Positions 17,264 to 25,406 of a stretch of 64,000 bases of DNA are shown in pieces. A program made the translations under genes and the position numbers. The DNA is from Gemmatimonadaceae bacterium (GTDB lineage Bacteria > Gemmatimonadota > Gemmatimonadetes > Gemmatimonadales > Gemmatimonadaceae). The stretch is taken from the NCBI GenBank assembly GCA_036273715.1, contig DASUHB010000033.1, forward strand, positions 1-64,000, in the 5' to 3' direction. The notes under the pieces were generated by a model. That model did not search any database. It was not told where the DNA came from and worked only from the letters and a program-made list of their open reading frames with translations. Numbering within the stretch: position 1 is the stretch's first letter; the number at the start of each line of letters is the position of its first letter.

Positions 17264-20200
17264 ACTCCACATGCAGGTCCCTGCGCAGGCGTTCCAGGTC
17301 GGGTTCGAGCGACGTCGATGGCCGCCGGTACTCTCTCACGTATGCGGTGAGCAGGCGCGATGCCTCCCGCCGCCGCCCGGCCAGCAGGAGGAGATCCATG
17401 AGTGCGGCGGTGGCGAAGTCCTGGCCGTTGGCCTTGCGCGTGCGGCGGTGCAGGTGCGCGAAGTGGCGGAGGTCGTGCTCCGACGGAGCGGCATCCCCGC
17501 GCAGGAGGGCGAGGCGCCAACGGAACGAGACGTGGCGAATGTCCGAGCGCGGCGACCGCGCCTGGCCGACCGCGTTTTCGCTTTCCACGATCAGGCGCTC
17601 GGCATCGCCTAACCGACGCTCGCGCAGCGCGATTTCGGCCCCGTTGCTCAGGATGGTGGAGCGGCCCACGCTGTCGGCGCTCCGCTCCATCAGCCAGAGG
17701 GCTTTGTCGAACCACGCACGGGCGGTGACGGTATCGCCTTCCGCCAGATAGGTGAGCGTGATCTGATTGGCGGCAGGCGCCGCGAAGGCGGCGAGCCCGA
17801 GGCGCTGCGCGATCTCGAGGGCCGACGCGGCAGCCTGTCGCGCCTCGACGATCGGCGCGCCGCACAGGCGAAGTGCGGCTGACGCGTGCGACAAATATCT
17901 GGCCTTCGAGCCGCCGTCCTGAGCGCCTAACTGCGAGTCCGTAAGGCGGTAGGCGGCCTCGAGTCCGGATTCCGGTTTGCCGAAGGCGGTGTGAAACACC
18001 ATGTGCAGGCACGAGACGGCGTCTTCCTCGACGCCCGGTTGCACGGCGGCCGATGCGACGACGCGCATCACCGTCGCGGCGGCGCGATCGTCGCAGAGAT
18101 TATCGGCGATCATCAATGCCCACGCGGCGGCGGCCAGGCGGTGCGCGTCGGACGCGGAAGCGGCCGACGCGCAGCGCGTGGCCTCGGCGAGCAGCTCGCG
18201 CCGGTCGGCGCCGAGCCGCCACTTGGCGAGGGAGAGCTCGAGCTCGGTGTCGTCGTGGTTGTCGGGTGAGCTGCGGGAGCCGCGTTGCAGCGACTCGACT
18301 TCCGCGACGACGTGCACGAACGGCTCCCAATCCGCGCCGAGGAAGAGCGCATGGGCGCGCGCGGCAAGGTGGTGCAGTTTGTCGGGCGGCGAGGACGTCA
18401 TCTGCGCGGCGCGCTCGTAGAGCCGGGCGGCCTCGATGGGCATGCCGAGTCCCGTTAGGCGGCTGGCCGCGCCAGTGAGAAGTTCGATCGCGCGCGTGTG
18501 TTCGCCGGCGTACTGCCAGTGCTCGGCGCATTCGCCGGCGAGCGCCTCGGGACGATCGGCGCGCTGTTCGCCCTCGAGCAGCTCGGCGGCGCGGCGGTGG
18601 AGCAGCTGGCGCGCCGGAGTGGACAGACGGTCGAGCGCCGCGTCCGCCGTGAGGCGGTGGCGCAGAACGATCCGGTCGCCGTCGAGGCCGATCATCCCGG
18701 CGGCGCTGAGTGCGTCGAGTCCGTCGAGCAGGCCTAACCGGTTGACGCCGAGCACTTCCTCGACGCGCCGGGTGGACGAACTCGGGCCGAGCACGGCGAC
18801 GGCTTGCAAGATGCGCAGCGGGACGTCGTTCAACTGGTCGAGGCGCTCTGCGGCAATGCGCTCGAGCGCCGCGGGGGCGCGAAACGGCTCGTATTCGCCT
18901 TCCGCCCGGGTCGCAAGCTCGATGAGGATGTACGGATTGCCGCCGCCGCGCGCGACACACCATTCGGTGAACGACTCGTTCCCGGCGCGATGCGAGCCCG
19001 TGATGATGCGTTGGACGAGCGCGCGACTTGCCGGATCATCGAGCGGTTTGAGGCGCATCACGCGGGGGCGCACGTCCTCGGCACAGTCGAACTGGCGGGC
19101 GACGTCAGGCTGCCTGGCTGTGAGGACGATGAGTGCGCGGCGCTTGAGCGCCCACCGGGACAATCCGCGGATGCATGTCCACGAGGCGGGGTCCAGCCAC
19201 TGCGCGTCCTCGATGATGAGGACGATGGGCTGTTCACTCGAGACTGCGTCGACGAGATCGATGAGCGCGTTGCGGACGCGGGTGGAGAGCTCGGCGGCAT
19301 CGAGGCCCGCCGAGTGATCGGCGCGCCCGTCCGTGACGAGCACGGCGTCGAGGGTGCGCTTCGACGCTTCTCCGACGGCGATCGCACCGCGCATGGCGCG
19401 CACGCCGCGGGCGAGCTCGATGATGCCGCCGAGGGCGCGTTCACTGTCGTGCGGCTGGCATTCCACCCGCGCGACCTTGATCCCGTCGAGTTGGGCAGCG
19501 CGGGCAACTTCGGTGGCGAAACGGCTCTTGCCGATGCCCCTTTCGCCGCAGACGAGACAGGTTTCGCCGCGGGCGGCGAAGAGACCGTGCAGGACGCGCT
19601 TGACGTCGTGCATTTCCTGATCGCGGCCGAGTTGGGACGACGGGTGTTGGTCGGGAGCGGCGCGGTATGCTTCGGCGATGCGTCGTCGGAGCAGCGTGGC
19701 CGGTACGCGGATGTCGCCTGCGGTGGGTCCGAGCTCTTGCAGGTATGCGTCGAGTATTTCGAGTGCGCGCACCTTGCTGCCGTGGAACGCGGCGGCTTCG
19801 GCAAGGGCCAGCGTCGCTTCTTCATTGAGCGGATCGAGCAGGAGGCAGCGGGTGGCGAGTCGTTCCACGGCGGCCCAGTCGGCCCGCTCCCGTTGGGCGG
19901 CGATGGCGGCGACGAGGACGCGTCGGAGACCGGATGTGACGACGTCGCGTTCCCGCTCGAGCCATTCGCTGAAGGTCGAAGAAAATCGCGGTGTGTACCC
20001 CGGAAGAAAAGGACCTTGCACGAGCTCCGCGACGCGGTTGGGGTCTGCGCTGCGTCCCGCGGCGAGGACTTCGCCGAAGTCGGACTGAGCGGAGCGCGCG
20101 GGCAGCGTGATGTGGCCGCGATCCGAACGGAGGGAAGCGCCGAGCGCGTTGAGCCGGTAAAGAGTCTGTCTGAGCCGGTGACTGGCGCGCTGCGCCGATG

Positions 20201-20360
20201 TCCGCGGCCAGAGCAGCTCGATGATGCGATGGCGCTCGATGGGCCGGCCTGCCTCGGACACGAACAACAGCGCGGAGGCGAAGAGGGTTTCGCTGGCCTG
20301 TGTAAGGCGCGTGACGCCGACCGTGATGACGGCGTGTCCGAGTCCGACCAAGTGGATCAT
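17262..20360 (-). CDS. BTAD/SARP-like regulator with AAA ATPase and TPR-like repeats
   Basis: The 1032-residue protein resembles large SARP/MalT-type signal-transduction ATPases. Residues about 5-95 form an OmpR-like winged helix (RHRIIELLWPRTSAQRASHR). About 100-230 is a bacterial transcriptional activator domain of TPR-like helices. About 240-560 is a STAND-type ATPase with Walker A GERGIGKSRFA and Walker B VLIIEDAQWLD. The rest is alpha-helical repeats. There is no C-terminal LuxR helix-turn-helix, so DNA binding rests on the N-terminus alone. The inducer and targets are unknown. It converges on the HD-GYP gene and diverges from nothing; dut follows on the same strand upstream. Confidence 0.85.
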   Translation of the reverse strand: MIHLVGLGHAVITVGVTRLTQASETLFASALLFVSEAGRPIERHRIIELLWPRTSAQRASHRLRQTLYRLNALGASLRSDRGHITLPARSAQSDFGEVLAAGRSADPNRVAELVQGPFLPGYTPRFSSTFSEWLERERDVVTSGLRRVLVAAIAAQRERADWAAVERLATRCLLLDPLNEEATLALAEAAAFHGSKVRALEILDAYLQELGPTAGDIRVPATLLRRRIAEAYRAAPDQHPSSQLGRDQEMHDVKRVLHGLFAARGETCLVCGERGIGKSRFATEVARAAQLDGIKVARVECQPHDSERALGGIIELARGVRAMRGAIAVGEASKRTLDAVLVTDGRADHSAGLDAAELSTRVRNALIDLVDAVSSEQPIVLIIEDAQWLDPASWTCIRGLSRWALKRRALIVLTARQPDVARQFDCAEDVRPRVMRLKPLDDPASRALVQRIITGSHRAGNESFTEWCVARGGGNPYILIELATRAEGEYEPFRAPAALERIAAERLDQLNDVPLRILQAVAVLGPSSSTRRVEEVLGVNRLGLLDGLDALSAAGMIGLDGDRIVLRHRLTADAALDRLSTPARQLLHRRAAELLEGEQRADRPEALAGECAEHWQYAGEHTRAIELLTGAASRLTGLGMPIEAARLYERAAQMTSSPPDKLHHLAARAHALFLGADWEPFVHVVAEVESLQRGSRSSPDNHDDTELELSLAKWRLGADRRELLAEATRCASAASASDAHRLAAAAWALMIADNLCDDRAAATVMRVVASAAVQPGVEEDAVSCLHMVFHTAFGKPESGLEAAYRLTDSQLGAQDGGSKARYLSHASAALRLCGAPIVEARQAAASALEIAQRLGLAAFAAPAANQITLTYLAEGDTVTARAWFDKALWLMERSADSVGRSTILSNGAEIALRERRLGDAERLIVESENAVGQARSPRSDIRHVSFRWRLALLRGDAAPSEHDLRHFAHLHRRTRKANGQDFATAALMDLLLLAGRRREASRLLTAYVREYRRPSTSLEPDLERLRRDLHVE

Positions 20361-20480
20361 GTGACGCGTTTCCGTGGCGTGTTTTTTCGCCCGACCAAAG
20401 TACTAACGCCGAGCTCGTCACGCGAGCGTCATTCGTACTACACTGTCATACGATTCAGTTAGGCGGGAGCCGCGAGTCCG

Positions 20481-20990
20481 TCAGCCGGTGCTGCCGATGC
20501 CGCCGCGTCGATCGGTGGACTGTGTGACGGCGCCGGTGGTCCAGGCGAGCGATGCGTAGCGATGCAGGATGATCTGCGCGATACGCTCACCGTGTTCGAT
20601 GCCGACGCGCTGCGTGGAAACATTGCGCACCATTACGAGCCATTCATCGGGATAGTCGGCATCGATGGTGCCGGGTGCGTTGGGCAGAATGAGGCCGCGG
20701 CGAAACGCGATCGAGCTCCGCAGGCGAACCTGCGCCTCGTATCCGGCCGGCAGTCGCGCACGGAAGCCCAATGGAATGAGTGCGACGTCGCCGGCCTCGA
20801 GCATGAACACGCCCTCGGCGGTTGCCGGCTCGAGGCTCTCGGCGCCCGCGCGCCATGTACGAACGGCGCGGTTGCGCAGGTGGGCGCGCACATCGTAGCC
20901 GGCGGCGCCCGTCGTGGCGCGCGTCGGCGGCGTGACGTCATCGAAGAGGGGCTCGAAGATGATTGGGGGCGCGGTGATCGTCGTATCCAT
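20481..20990 (-). CDS. dut: Deoxyuridine 5'-triphosphate nucleotidohydrolase (dUTPase)
   Basis: Trimeric dUTPase hydrolyses dUTP to dUMP, keeping uracil out of DNA. The 169-residue product has all five motifs: AGYDVRA, RSSIAF, NAPGTIDADYPDEW (motif 3, with the catalytic-region Asp), RIAQIIL and the C-terminal P-loop-like RRGGIGSTG. An inserted segment of about 20 residues after motif 1 (NRAVRTWRAGAESLEPATAE) makes it longer than E. coli Dut. ATG 20990 is chosen over a GTG at 21029. It is divergent from the kinase gene at 21048, so the 57 bases between hold both promoters. Confidence 0.93.
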   Translation of the reverse strand: MDTTITAPPIIFEPLFDDVTPPTRATTGAAGYDVRAHLRNRAVRTWRAGAESLEPATAEGVFMLEAGDVALIPLGFRARLPAGYEAQVRLRSSIAFRRGLILPNAPGTIDADYPDEWLVMVRNVSTQRVGIEHGERIAQIILHRYASLAWTTGAVTQSTDRRGGIGSTG

Positions 20991-21033
20991 GTAGGCTCGT
21001 TGATTGGCGTGCTTGGCCGTGGCCGGCACGGGC

Positions 21034-21039
21034 TATAGG
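21034..21039 (+). promoter_or_regulatory. -10-like element just before the kinase start
   Basis: TATAGG lies eight bases before GTG 21048, with TTGGCC at 21013-21018 as a possible -35 (15-base spacer). If used, the transcript would begin at or next to the start codon. The same arrangement appears before atpZ and guaB. Confidence 0.35.
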
Positions 21040-21047
21040 TTTTGCTC

Positions 21048-22904
21048 GTGACCGTCACGCCGCCTGCCGGCGCCGGGTCGCGTCCCGCTGGGGCGCCTGC
21101 GTCGCCGGCCGCCACATCCGATTCGGGCATCTCGCCCTTGGCACCCGGCGCGCCGTCGCCGAACAGCGTGACGGCGAAACTTCCGTCACACATCGAGGGC
21201 TGGCAACTACCCGCGGGTTGGTCGTGGGGCGCCGAGGGGGTGCAGGCCGAGTTCCGTCACTACCAGGAAGTCGTGGACGCGCTCGGTCGCTCGCTGTCGC
21301 TTGTGACGGTGCCGGATCCCGCGCAGGCGACATGGCTGGGCGCGGAGGCGCGCGCGCTGGCACATCGGGCGCACGCATCAATACCAACTGCGTACGACTG
21401 GTGGCCGGGCGGTTTGCAGAGTCGTCGAGGACCCGCGTACGTGCGGCGATGGATTTCGGGTGAGAGCGTGGCCGGACGGATTCGGCGGGTGGGGCCGGAC
21501 GATCTCGCGACATCGCTGCAGCTCTTGCGCTCGACGGGTCAGGCGTTGGCGTATCTGCACACGACGGCTACCGCGCACGGCGCGGTGTGCGGCGAATCGA
21601 TCTGGTTCACGCCGACGGGTCAGCTCTGGCTGCTGGCGTGGGAGTGGGCGCTGCCGCGCAACATGATACCGGCGGAGCTGACACCGTTTCCCGGCCGACT
21701 GCCGCGGGCTCCGGAATGGCCCGATGGCGAGTGGCTGCCGACGCCGGAGAGCGATCAGTGGCAGTTGGCGGCGACGGCATTTGCCTCGCTGACCGGCGAG
21801 TATCCGCCGCCGGAGGTGCCGCCGCTTCCGTTAGTCCGGCCGGACTGTCCGCAGGCCGTGGCGCGCGTGCTCGACCGGGCGCTGGAGCGCGATCCCGAGC
21901 GGCGGTATCACTCGGTGGCGGCGATGCTGCGCGAGCTGGATCGAGCGGTGGGCGGCGGCGCGAGATCGTCGGTGTACATCAGCGGCTCGATGCCGGCGAT
22001 TCGTCCGTTAGGCGACGCGGAAGAGGAGCGGCTGCGGTGGGCGACGGGCGAGGACTACGAGGTGATCGCGCGGCTCGGTTCCGGTACGTTCGGGTCGGTG
22101 TGGCGCGTGCGAGATCTGACGCTGGAGCGCGAGGTCGCGCTCAAGATGCTCCATCCGCAGGTCGCGAACGACGAGATCGCCGTGCGGCGGTTTCGCCGCG
22201 AAGCGCAGCTGGCGGCGCAGCTCGCGCATCCGGCGATCGTGCCGATCTACGACTGGGACAGCAACGGCGGCGTGTCGTGGTACACGATGGAGTTGGCCGA
22301 GAACGGGTCGCTGGCCGATCTGGTGAAGCGATCGGGGCCGCGGTCGGTGGAGCAGATTGCGTCGCACATCGATCAGGTGCTGGACGGGCTGGCGGCGGCG
22401 CACGCGATCGGCATCGTGCACCGGGATCTCAAGCCGGAGAACATCCTGATCGATCGGCACCGGCGGTGGCGGATCGCCGATTTTGGTGTGGCGAAGATTT
22501 CCGGCGAAGAGCTGTTGAGCGGGACGACGGGCACGCCGGAGTTCGCGGCGCCGGAGCAGTTGTTAGGCGAGTCGCAGGGAGCGGCCGTCGATTGCTTCGG
22601 CTTGACGGCGATCGTGACGTATCTCTTATCCGGCGAGCCGCCGTTCGGCACGGGAGATGGGCGGGCGATTCTGGGGCGGGAACTATCGGGCGACGTCGAT
22701 CTGCGCGGGTATCCGGAGCCGGTGGCCGAGTGGTTGCGGCGCGGACTGGCGCCGGTGGCGGAGCAGCGATTTGGCGACGCGGCCGAGATGCGTGACGCGT
22801 GGCGGAACGCGGTGGACCGGACGTTGGCGCCGGAGTCGCGGCCGCCGTGGTGGCGGCGGTGGTGGAGCGGTGACGACGAAGGGCGGGACGGCGACGACGC
22901 CTAA
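21048..22904 (+). CDS. Serine/threonine protein kinase with an N-terminal pseudokinase domain
   Basis: The 618-residue protein has two kinase-fold regions. The C-terminal one (about 335-600) is a complete Hanks-type kinase: glycine loop from about 344 (GSGTFGSVW), Lys366 in VALKML, H458-R459-D460 in HRDLKPEN and D478-F-G. The N-terminal one (about 50-300) keeps the general layout, with a catalytic-loop remnant HGAVCGESIWF and LLAWEW where DFG should be, so it is a probable pseudokinase. No transmembrane helix is evident, so it is cytoplasmic. GTG 21048 is chosen (TTG 21042 possible). The stop TAA lies inside a GCCTAAC copy and meets the moxR gene from the other strand. Confidence 0.88.
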   Translation: MTVTPPAGAGSRPAGAPASPAATSDSGISPLAPGAPSPNSVTAKLPSHIEGWQLPAGWSWGAEGVQAEFRHYQEVVDALGRSLSLVTVPDPAQATWLGAEARALAHRAHASIPTAYDWWPGGLQSRRGPAYVRRWISGESVAGRIRRVGPDDLATSLQLLRSTGQALAYLHTTATAHGAVCGESIWFTPTGQLWLLAWEWALPRNMIPAELTPFPGRLPRAPEWPDGEWLPTPESDQWQLAATAFASLTGEYPPPEVPPLPLVRPDCPQAVARVLDRALERDPERRYHSVAAMLRELDRAVGGGARSSVYISGSMPAIRPLGDAEEERLRWATGEDYEVIARLGSGTFGSVWRVRDLTLEREVALKMLHPQVANDEIAVRRFRREAQLAAQLAHPAIVPIYDWDSNGGVSWYTMELAENGSLADLVKRSGPRSVEQIASHIDQVLDGLAAAHAIGIVHRDLKPENILIDRHRRWRIADFGVAKISGEELLSGTTGTPEFAAPEQLLGESQGAAVDCFGLTAIVTYLLSGEPPFGTGDGRAILGRELSGDVDLRGYPEPVAEWLRRGLAPVAEQRFGDAAEMRDAWRNAVDRTLAPESRPPWWRRWWSGDDEGRDGDDA

Positions 22905-22946
22905 CGCAATGGGGGCGCGCAGCCGGGCTTCGATCGAGCGCCTAAC
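22899..22946. repeat. Two GCCTAAC heptamers forming the ends of two convergent genes
   Basis: GCCTAAC at 22899-22905 supplies the TAA stop of the plus-strand kinase gene. GCCTAAC at 22940-22946 read on the other strand (GTTAGGC) supplies the TAG stop of moxR. Both copies have the same orientation, 34 bases apart. Confidence 0.7.
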
Positions 22947-23949
22947 GTTCCGCGAGGCGGATGAGGCGCTCGGGCGTCATGCCTTCGGCTTCGCCCTGGA
23001 AGTTGAGCACGATGCGGTGGCGGAGCACGACGAGCGCGACGGACCGGACGTCGTCCAGGTCGGGCACAGCGCGGCCGTCCATGGCGGCCCGAGCTTTCGC
23101 GCCTAACACTAGATATTGCGAGGCTCGCGGGCCGGCGCCCCAGCTGACGTATTTTCTGACGTCGGGCGAGGCTTCTTTTGCATCCGGTCGTGTGGAGCGC
23201 GCGAGGCCGACGGCGTAGCGGACGACCGTGGGCGGCGCCGGGAGGCGGCGCACCAGGTGTTGGAGTGCGATGAGGCGCGTCGCGTCCAGCACCGGCGTGA
23301 CCGAGGCTTCGGTATCGCTTGTGGTGGTGGCGACGACGTGCTCTTCTTCGTCGGCCGTCGGATAGCCGACGCGCAGCTCGAACATGAATCGATCGAGCTG
23401 CGCTTCCGGCAGCGGGTACGTGCCTTCCTGCTCGATCGGGTTCTGCGTGGCGAGCACGAAGAACGGCTCGGGGAGCGGGTGCGTCCGCCCGGCGGCGGTG
23501 ACGGCGTGCTCCTGCATGGCCTGCAGCAGCGCGGCCTGCGTTTTCGGAGGCGCGCGATTGATCTCGTCGGCGAGCACCGCGTTGGCGAACACCGGTCCCT
23601 TCACATACTTGAACACGCGTCTGCCCGTCGCGTGATCTTCTTCGAGCAATTCGGTGCCGGTGATGTCGCTCGGCATCAAGTCGGGGGTGAACTGGATGCG
23701 AGAGAAGGAGAGGTCGAGCGCGTCGGCGAGCGTCCTAACGAGCAGGGTCTTGGCGAGACCGGGAACGCCGACGAGTAGTGCGTGACCGCCGCTCAGCAGG
23801 GCGGCGACGAGATTCTCGACGACTTCCTTCTGGCCGATGATGCGCCGGCCGATCTGATCGATGAGCGCTTGGCGCGCGGTGGCCAACTCGGTGAGGAGTT
23901 GGACGTCGCGCGTGTCATCGTGTGTGGAAGATCGAGCCGGTGTCGCCAA
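22942..23949 (-). CDS. MoxR-family AAA+ ATPase
   Basis: MoxR ATPases are chaperone-like AAA+ proteins that help mature secreted or metal-dependent complexes. The 335-residue sequence has RRIIGQKEVVENLVAAL, Walker A GVPGLAKT, the MoxR block RIQFTPDLMPSDITGTEL, FANAVLADEINRAPPKTQAALL (Walker B) and ATQNPIEQEGTYPLPEAQLDRF. Length and motif set are standard. The start is TTG at 23949 with AGAGGA close upstream on the minus strand. The usual partners (DUF58 and von Willebrand factor A genes) are not in view; the neighbour is the tandem kinase gene. Confidence 0.92.
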   Translation of the reverse strand: MATPARSSTHDDTRDVQLLTELATARQALIDQIGRRIIGQKEVVENLVAALLSGGHALLVGVPGLAKTLLVRTLADALDLSFSRIQFTPDLMPSDITGTELLEEDHATGRRVFKYVKGPVFANAVLADEINRAPPKTQAALLQAMQEHAVTAAGRTHPLPEPFFVLATQNPIEQEGTYPLPEAQLDRFMFELRVGYPTADEEEHVVATTTSDTEASVTPVLDATRLIALQHLVRRLPAPPTVVRYAVGLARSTRPDAKEASPDVRKYVSWGAGPRASQYLVLGAKARAAMDGRAVPDLDDVRSVALVVLRHRIVLNFQGEAEGMTPERLIRLAER

Positions 23950-24030
23950 ACGCGTCCTCTGATTCTCGCCGCAGGTTTGCGAAAGGTAGCGGCGGGGGCG
24001 CGGGGCGTTAAGGGTGGTGCGTGGGCTCGA

Positions 24031-24513
24031 TTAGCGCAGTGTGAAGTCGGTGCGCTGCTGAATGGGGTGATTATTGCTTTCCAAGCGAGCGACGGCGGTG
24101 AAGTCGCCGGTACGTCCGTGCGGATTCCATGACTCCTCGTATGTGACGGACTCGTTCGCGCCCAAGAGCGTATTGCGGACTGCTTGGGTGAACATGCGGC
24201 CGTCGCTCCAGCGCCAGACTTCATGGCCAGTGGAGTCGAGGATGACGACGTCGTGGGTTTTGCCGGATGGGAAATCGATTTCGACCGCGTGATCGGCGAC
24301 GTTCGTGACGCGCAGGCTGACTTTGACGTTATGGTCGACGCTGACGTGCGCGGCGGAGGTCAGCGCAGCGGTAGTGACTTTTTTGGGTACGGTATCCGAT
24401 TGCGAGTGCTCGTTCGTCGTGCTGGCGGCGGACTCGTTGTGTTTGGCGTGGGGGCTCCAGGCCACGAACACGGCGCCTGCGCAGAGTAGCCAGATGACGA
24501 AACGGGAGGTCAT
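24031..24513 (-). CDS. Secreted BsuPI-domain protein (proteinase-inhibitor-like)
   Basis: The 160-residue protein starts with a hydrophobic segment (MTSRFVIWLLCAGAVFVAW) that is either a signal peptide or membrane anchor, then a Ser/Thr-rich linker. The beta-sandwich from about residue 65 (VKVSLRVTNVADHAVEIDFPSG, then VVILDSTGHEVWRWSDG) matches the pattern of the BsuPI domain, first described as an intracellular proteinase inhibitor and common in uncharacterised surface proteins. ATG 24513 is chosen; an upstream in-frame start at 24609 adds a Cys-rich stretch unlike a protein N-terminus. Function unknown. Alternative: a general Ig-like export protein. Confidence 0.72.
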   Translation of the reverse strand: MTSRFVIWLLCAGAVFVAWSPHAKHNESAASTTNEHSQSDTVPKKVTTAALTSAAHVSVDHNVKVSLRVTNVADHAVEIDFPSGKTHDVVILDSTGHEVWRWSDGRMFTQAVRNTLLGANESVTYEESWNPHGRTGDFTAVARLESNNHPIQQRTDFTLR

Positions 24514-24700
24514 GAGATTGAGACCGGCCGGGGAACGGGGGCGGTCGCACGGGCAAAGGGAGAAGCAGAATCTGAGGGCGAAGTTATCAACACCGGGACG
24601 AGCCGTCAAGGGTGTAGTAACGCGTAAGTTATGTGGAGACCGAAACTTGGCGATTAGACGGTTATTATGTCCGGTGGGTTGGAGCGGGTTCTTCTTTAGC

Positions 24701-24718
24701 TTGCGAAAAATTTCACAA
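24701..24718. promoter_or_regulatory. Rex-like redox operator upstream of the atp operon
   Basis: TTGCGAAAAATTTCACAA fits the Rex consensus TTGTGAA-N4-TTCACAA at all but one position (C for T in the left arm). Flanking bases extend the dyad to a 24-base imperfect palindrome, AGCTTGYGAAA-AA-TTTCRCAAGCT (24698-24721). Rex is the NADH/NAD+-sensing repressor; it blocks transcription when NADH is low. Its site covers the -35 box of the promoter before atpZ, so binding would block the ATP synthase operon. Rex itself is not in the window. Confidence 0.6.
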
Positions 24719-24729
24719 GCTCCTACATT
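24701..24729 (+). promoter_or_regulatory. Promoter of the atp operon
   Basis: TTGCGA (24701-24706), a 17-base spacer and TACATT (24724-24729) give an optimally spaced sigma70-type promoter. The -10 ends nine bases before the atpZ ATG at 24739, so the transcript is probably leaderless or nearly so. The -35 lies within the Rex-like operator. Confidence 0.45.
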
Positions 24730-24738
24730 TCCGCGCGC

Positions 24739-25056
24739 ATGAGAGAACCGGAGCGGCGATCTGGAGCGCCCGGTTCCGGGCGCGGTGAACGTGGAATGCC
24801 AGCGGGCGGTCCATCTCCGGCCGCATTTGCGGGCTCGGGCATTCAGCTCGTGGTGTCGATTCTGGTGTTCGTGTATCTCGGCCGGTGGTTGGACGGGAAG
24901 CTTGGTACGACGCCGTGGCTGTTGGTGTTAGGAGCATTCGTGGGCGCGTTCGCCGGATTCTACTCCATGTATCGCTCGCTCACGGCGCACTCGTCGCAGC
25001 AGCGGGGCGGGCGTAGTTCCGAGCACGACGCGCATGGCGATGGAGGCGAGCGATGA
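24739..25056 (+). CDS. atpZ: AtpZ/AtpI-family ATP synthase accessory membrane protein
   Basis: The 105-residue product has a Gly-rich cytoplasmic N-terminus and two transmembrane helices (about 33-50 and 60-80), with VSILVFVYLGRWLDGKLGTTPWLLVLGAFVG characteristic of AtpZ-type proteins (the key run is GRWLDGKLGT). Such proteins precede F-type ATPase genes in many phyla and are thought to help assemble the c ring or carry Mg2+. It begins the operon, next to the Rex-like site. Its stop overlaps the start of the following gene (25053). Confidence 0.85.
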   Translation: MREPERRSGAPGSGRGERGMPAGGPSPAAFAGSGIQLVVSILVFVYLGRWLDGKLGTTPWLLVLGAFVGAFAGFYSMYRSLTAHSSQQRGGRSSEHDAHGDGGER

Positions 25057-25406
25057 AGCGGGTGATGCGTTTCGTCGCCGCTGCCGCAGTCCTGATCGTC
25101 GTTGGCGCGTTCTTGCTCGGCCTGTTGTTCCGATTGCCGGGCGATGCGCACGCGATCGAGGTGAGCGCGGTCATCGCGTTTGCGGTGCAGTCGTTTGCGT
25201 TTGCGGTCGTGTTGCTCGTTGCGGGCGCGGGCACGAACGTGTTTCCCGCTTGGGGTATGGGAATGTTGCTGCGGCTCGCGGCGCTGGCCGTGATGGGATT
25301 CTGGTTGGTGCGGGCGTTGGGGCTGCGCGCCGAGCCGGCGCTTCTCAGTTTGGCGACGTTCTTCTTCGTGACGACGTTGGTCGAACCACTGCTTCTGAAA
25401 CGATGA
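25053..25406 (+). CDS. atpI: AtpI-like ATP synthase accessory protein
   Basis: The 117-residue protein is almost entirely hydrophobic, with four predicted transmembrane helices, fitting the AtpI (UncI-like) accessory proteins that help assemble the c ring. Sequence identity to a named family is weak, so the assignment rests on size, topology and position between atpZ and atpB. Start and stop overlap both neighbours by four bases, so the whole series is translationally coupled. Confidence 0.6.
   Translation: MKRVMRFVAAAAVLIVVGAFLLGLLFRLPGDAHAIEVSAVIAFAVQSFAFAVVLLVAGAGTNVFPAWGMGMLLRLAALAVMGFWLVRALGLRAEPALLSLATFFFVTTLVEPLLLKR

Larger units (their letters stand above)
24514..24738. other. AT-rich intergenic region with the divergent atp and BsuPI promoters
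   Basis: This is the most AT-rich gap in the window. It separates the minus-strand BsuPI gene from the plus-strand atp operon and holds a Rex-like operator (24701-24718) and a promoter overlapping it. TTATCAACA (24584-24592) resembles a DnaA box but is solitary. Confidence 0.5.

Noticed and set aside
18804-20462. 552-residue open frame antisense to the BTAD regulator
   Set aside because: It has no recognisable domain, high Gly/Ala/Glu-type composition expected of an out-of-frame reading in GC-rich DNA, and overlaps a clear coding frame completely.
24584-24592. DnaA-box-like TTATCAACA in an AT-rich gap
   Set aside because: It is solitary and one base off the consensus; no dnaA, dnaN or cluster of boxes is present, so an origin is not supported.
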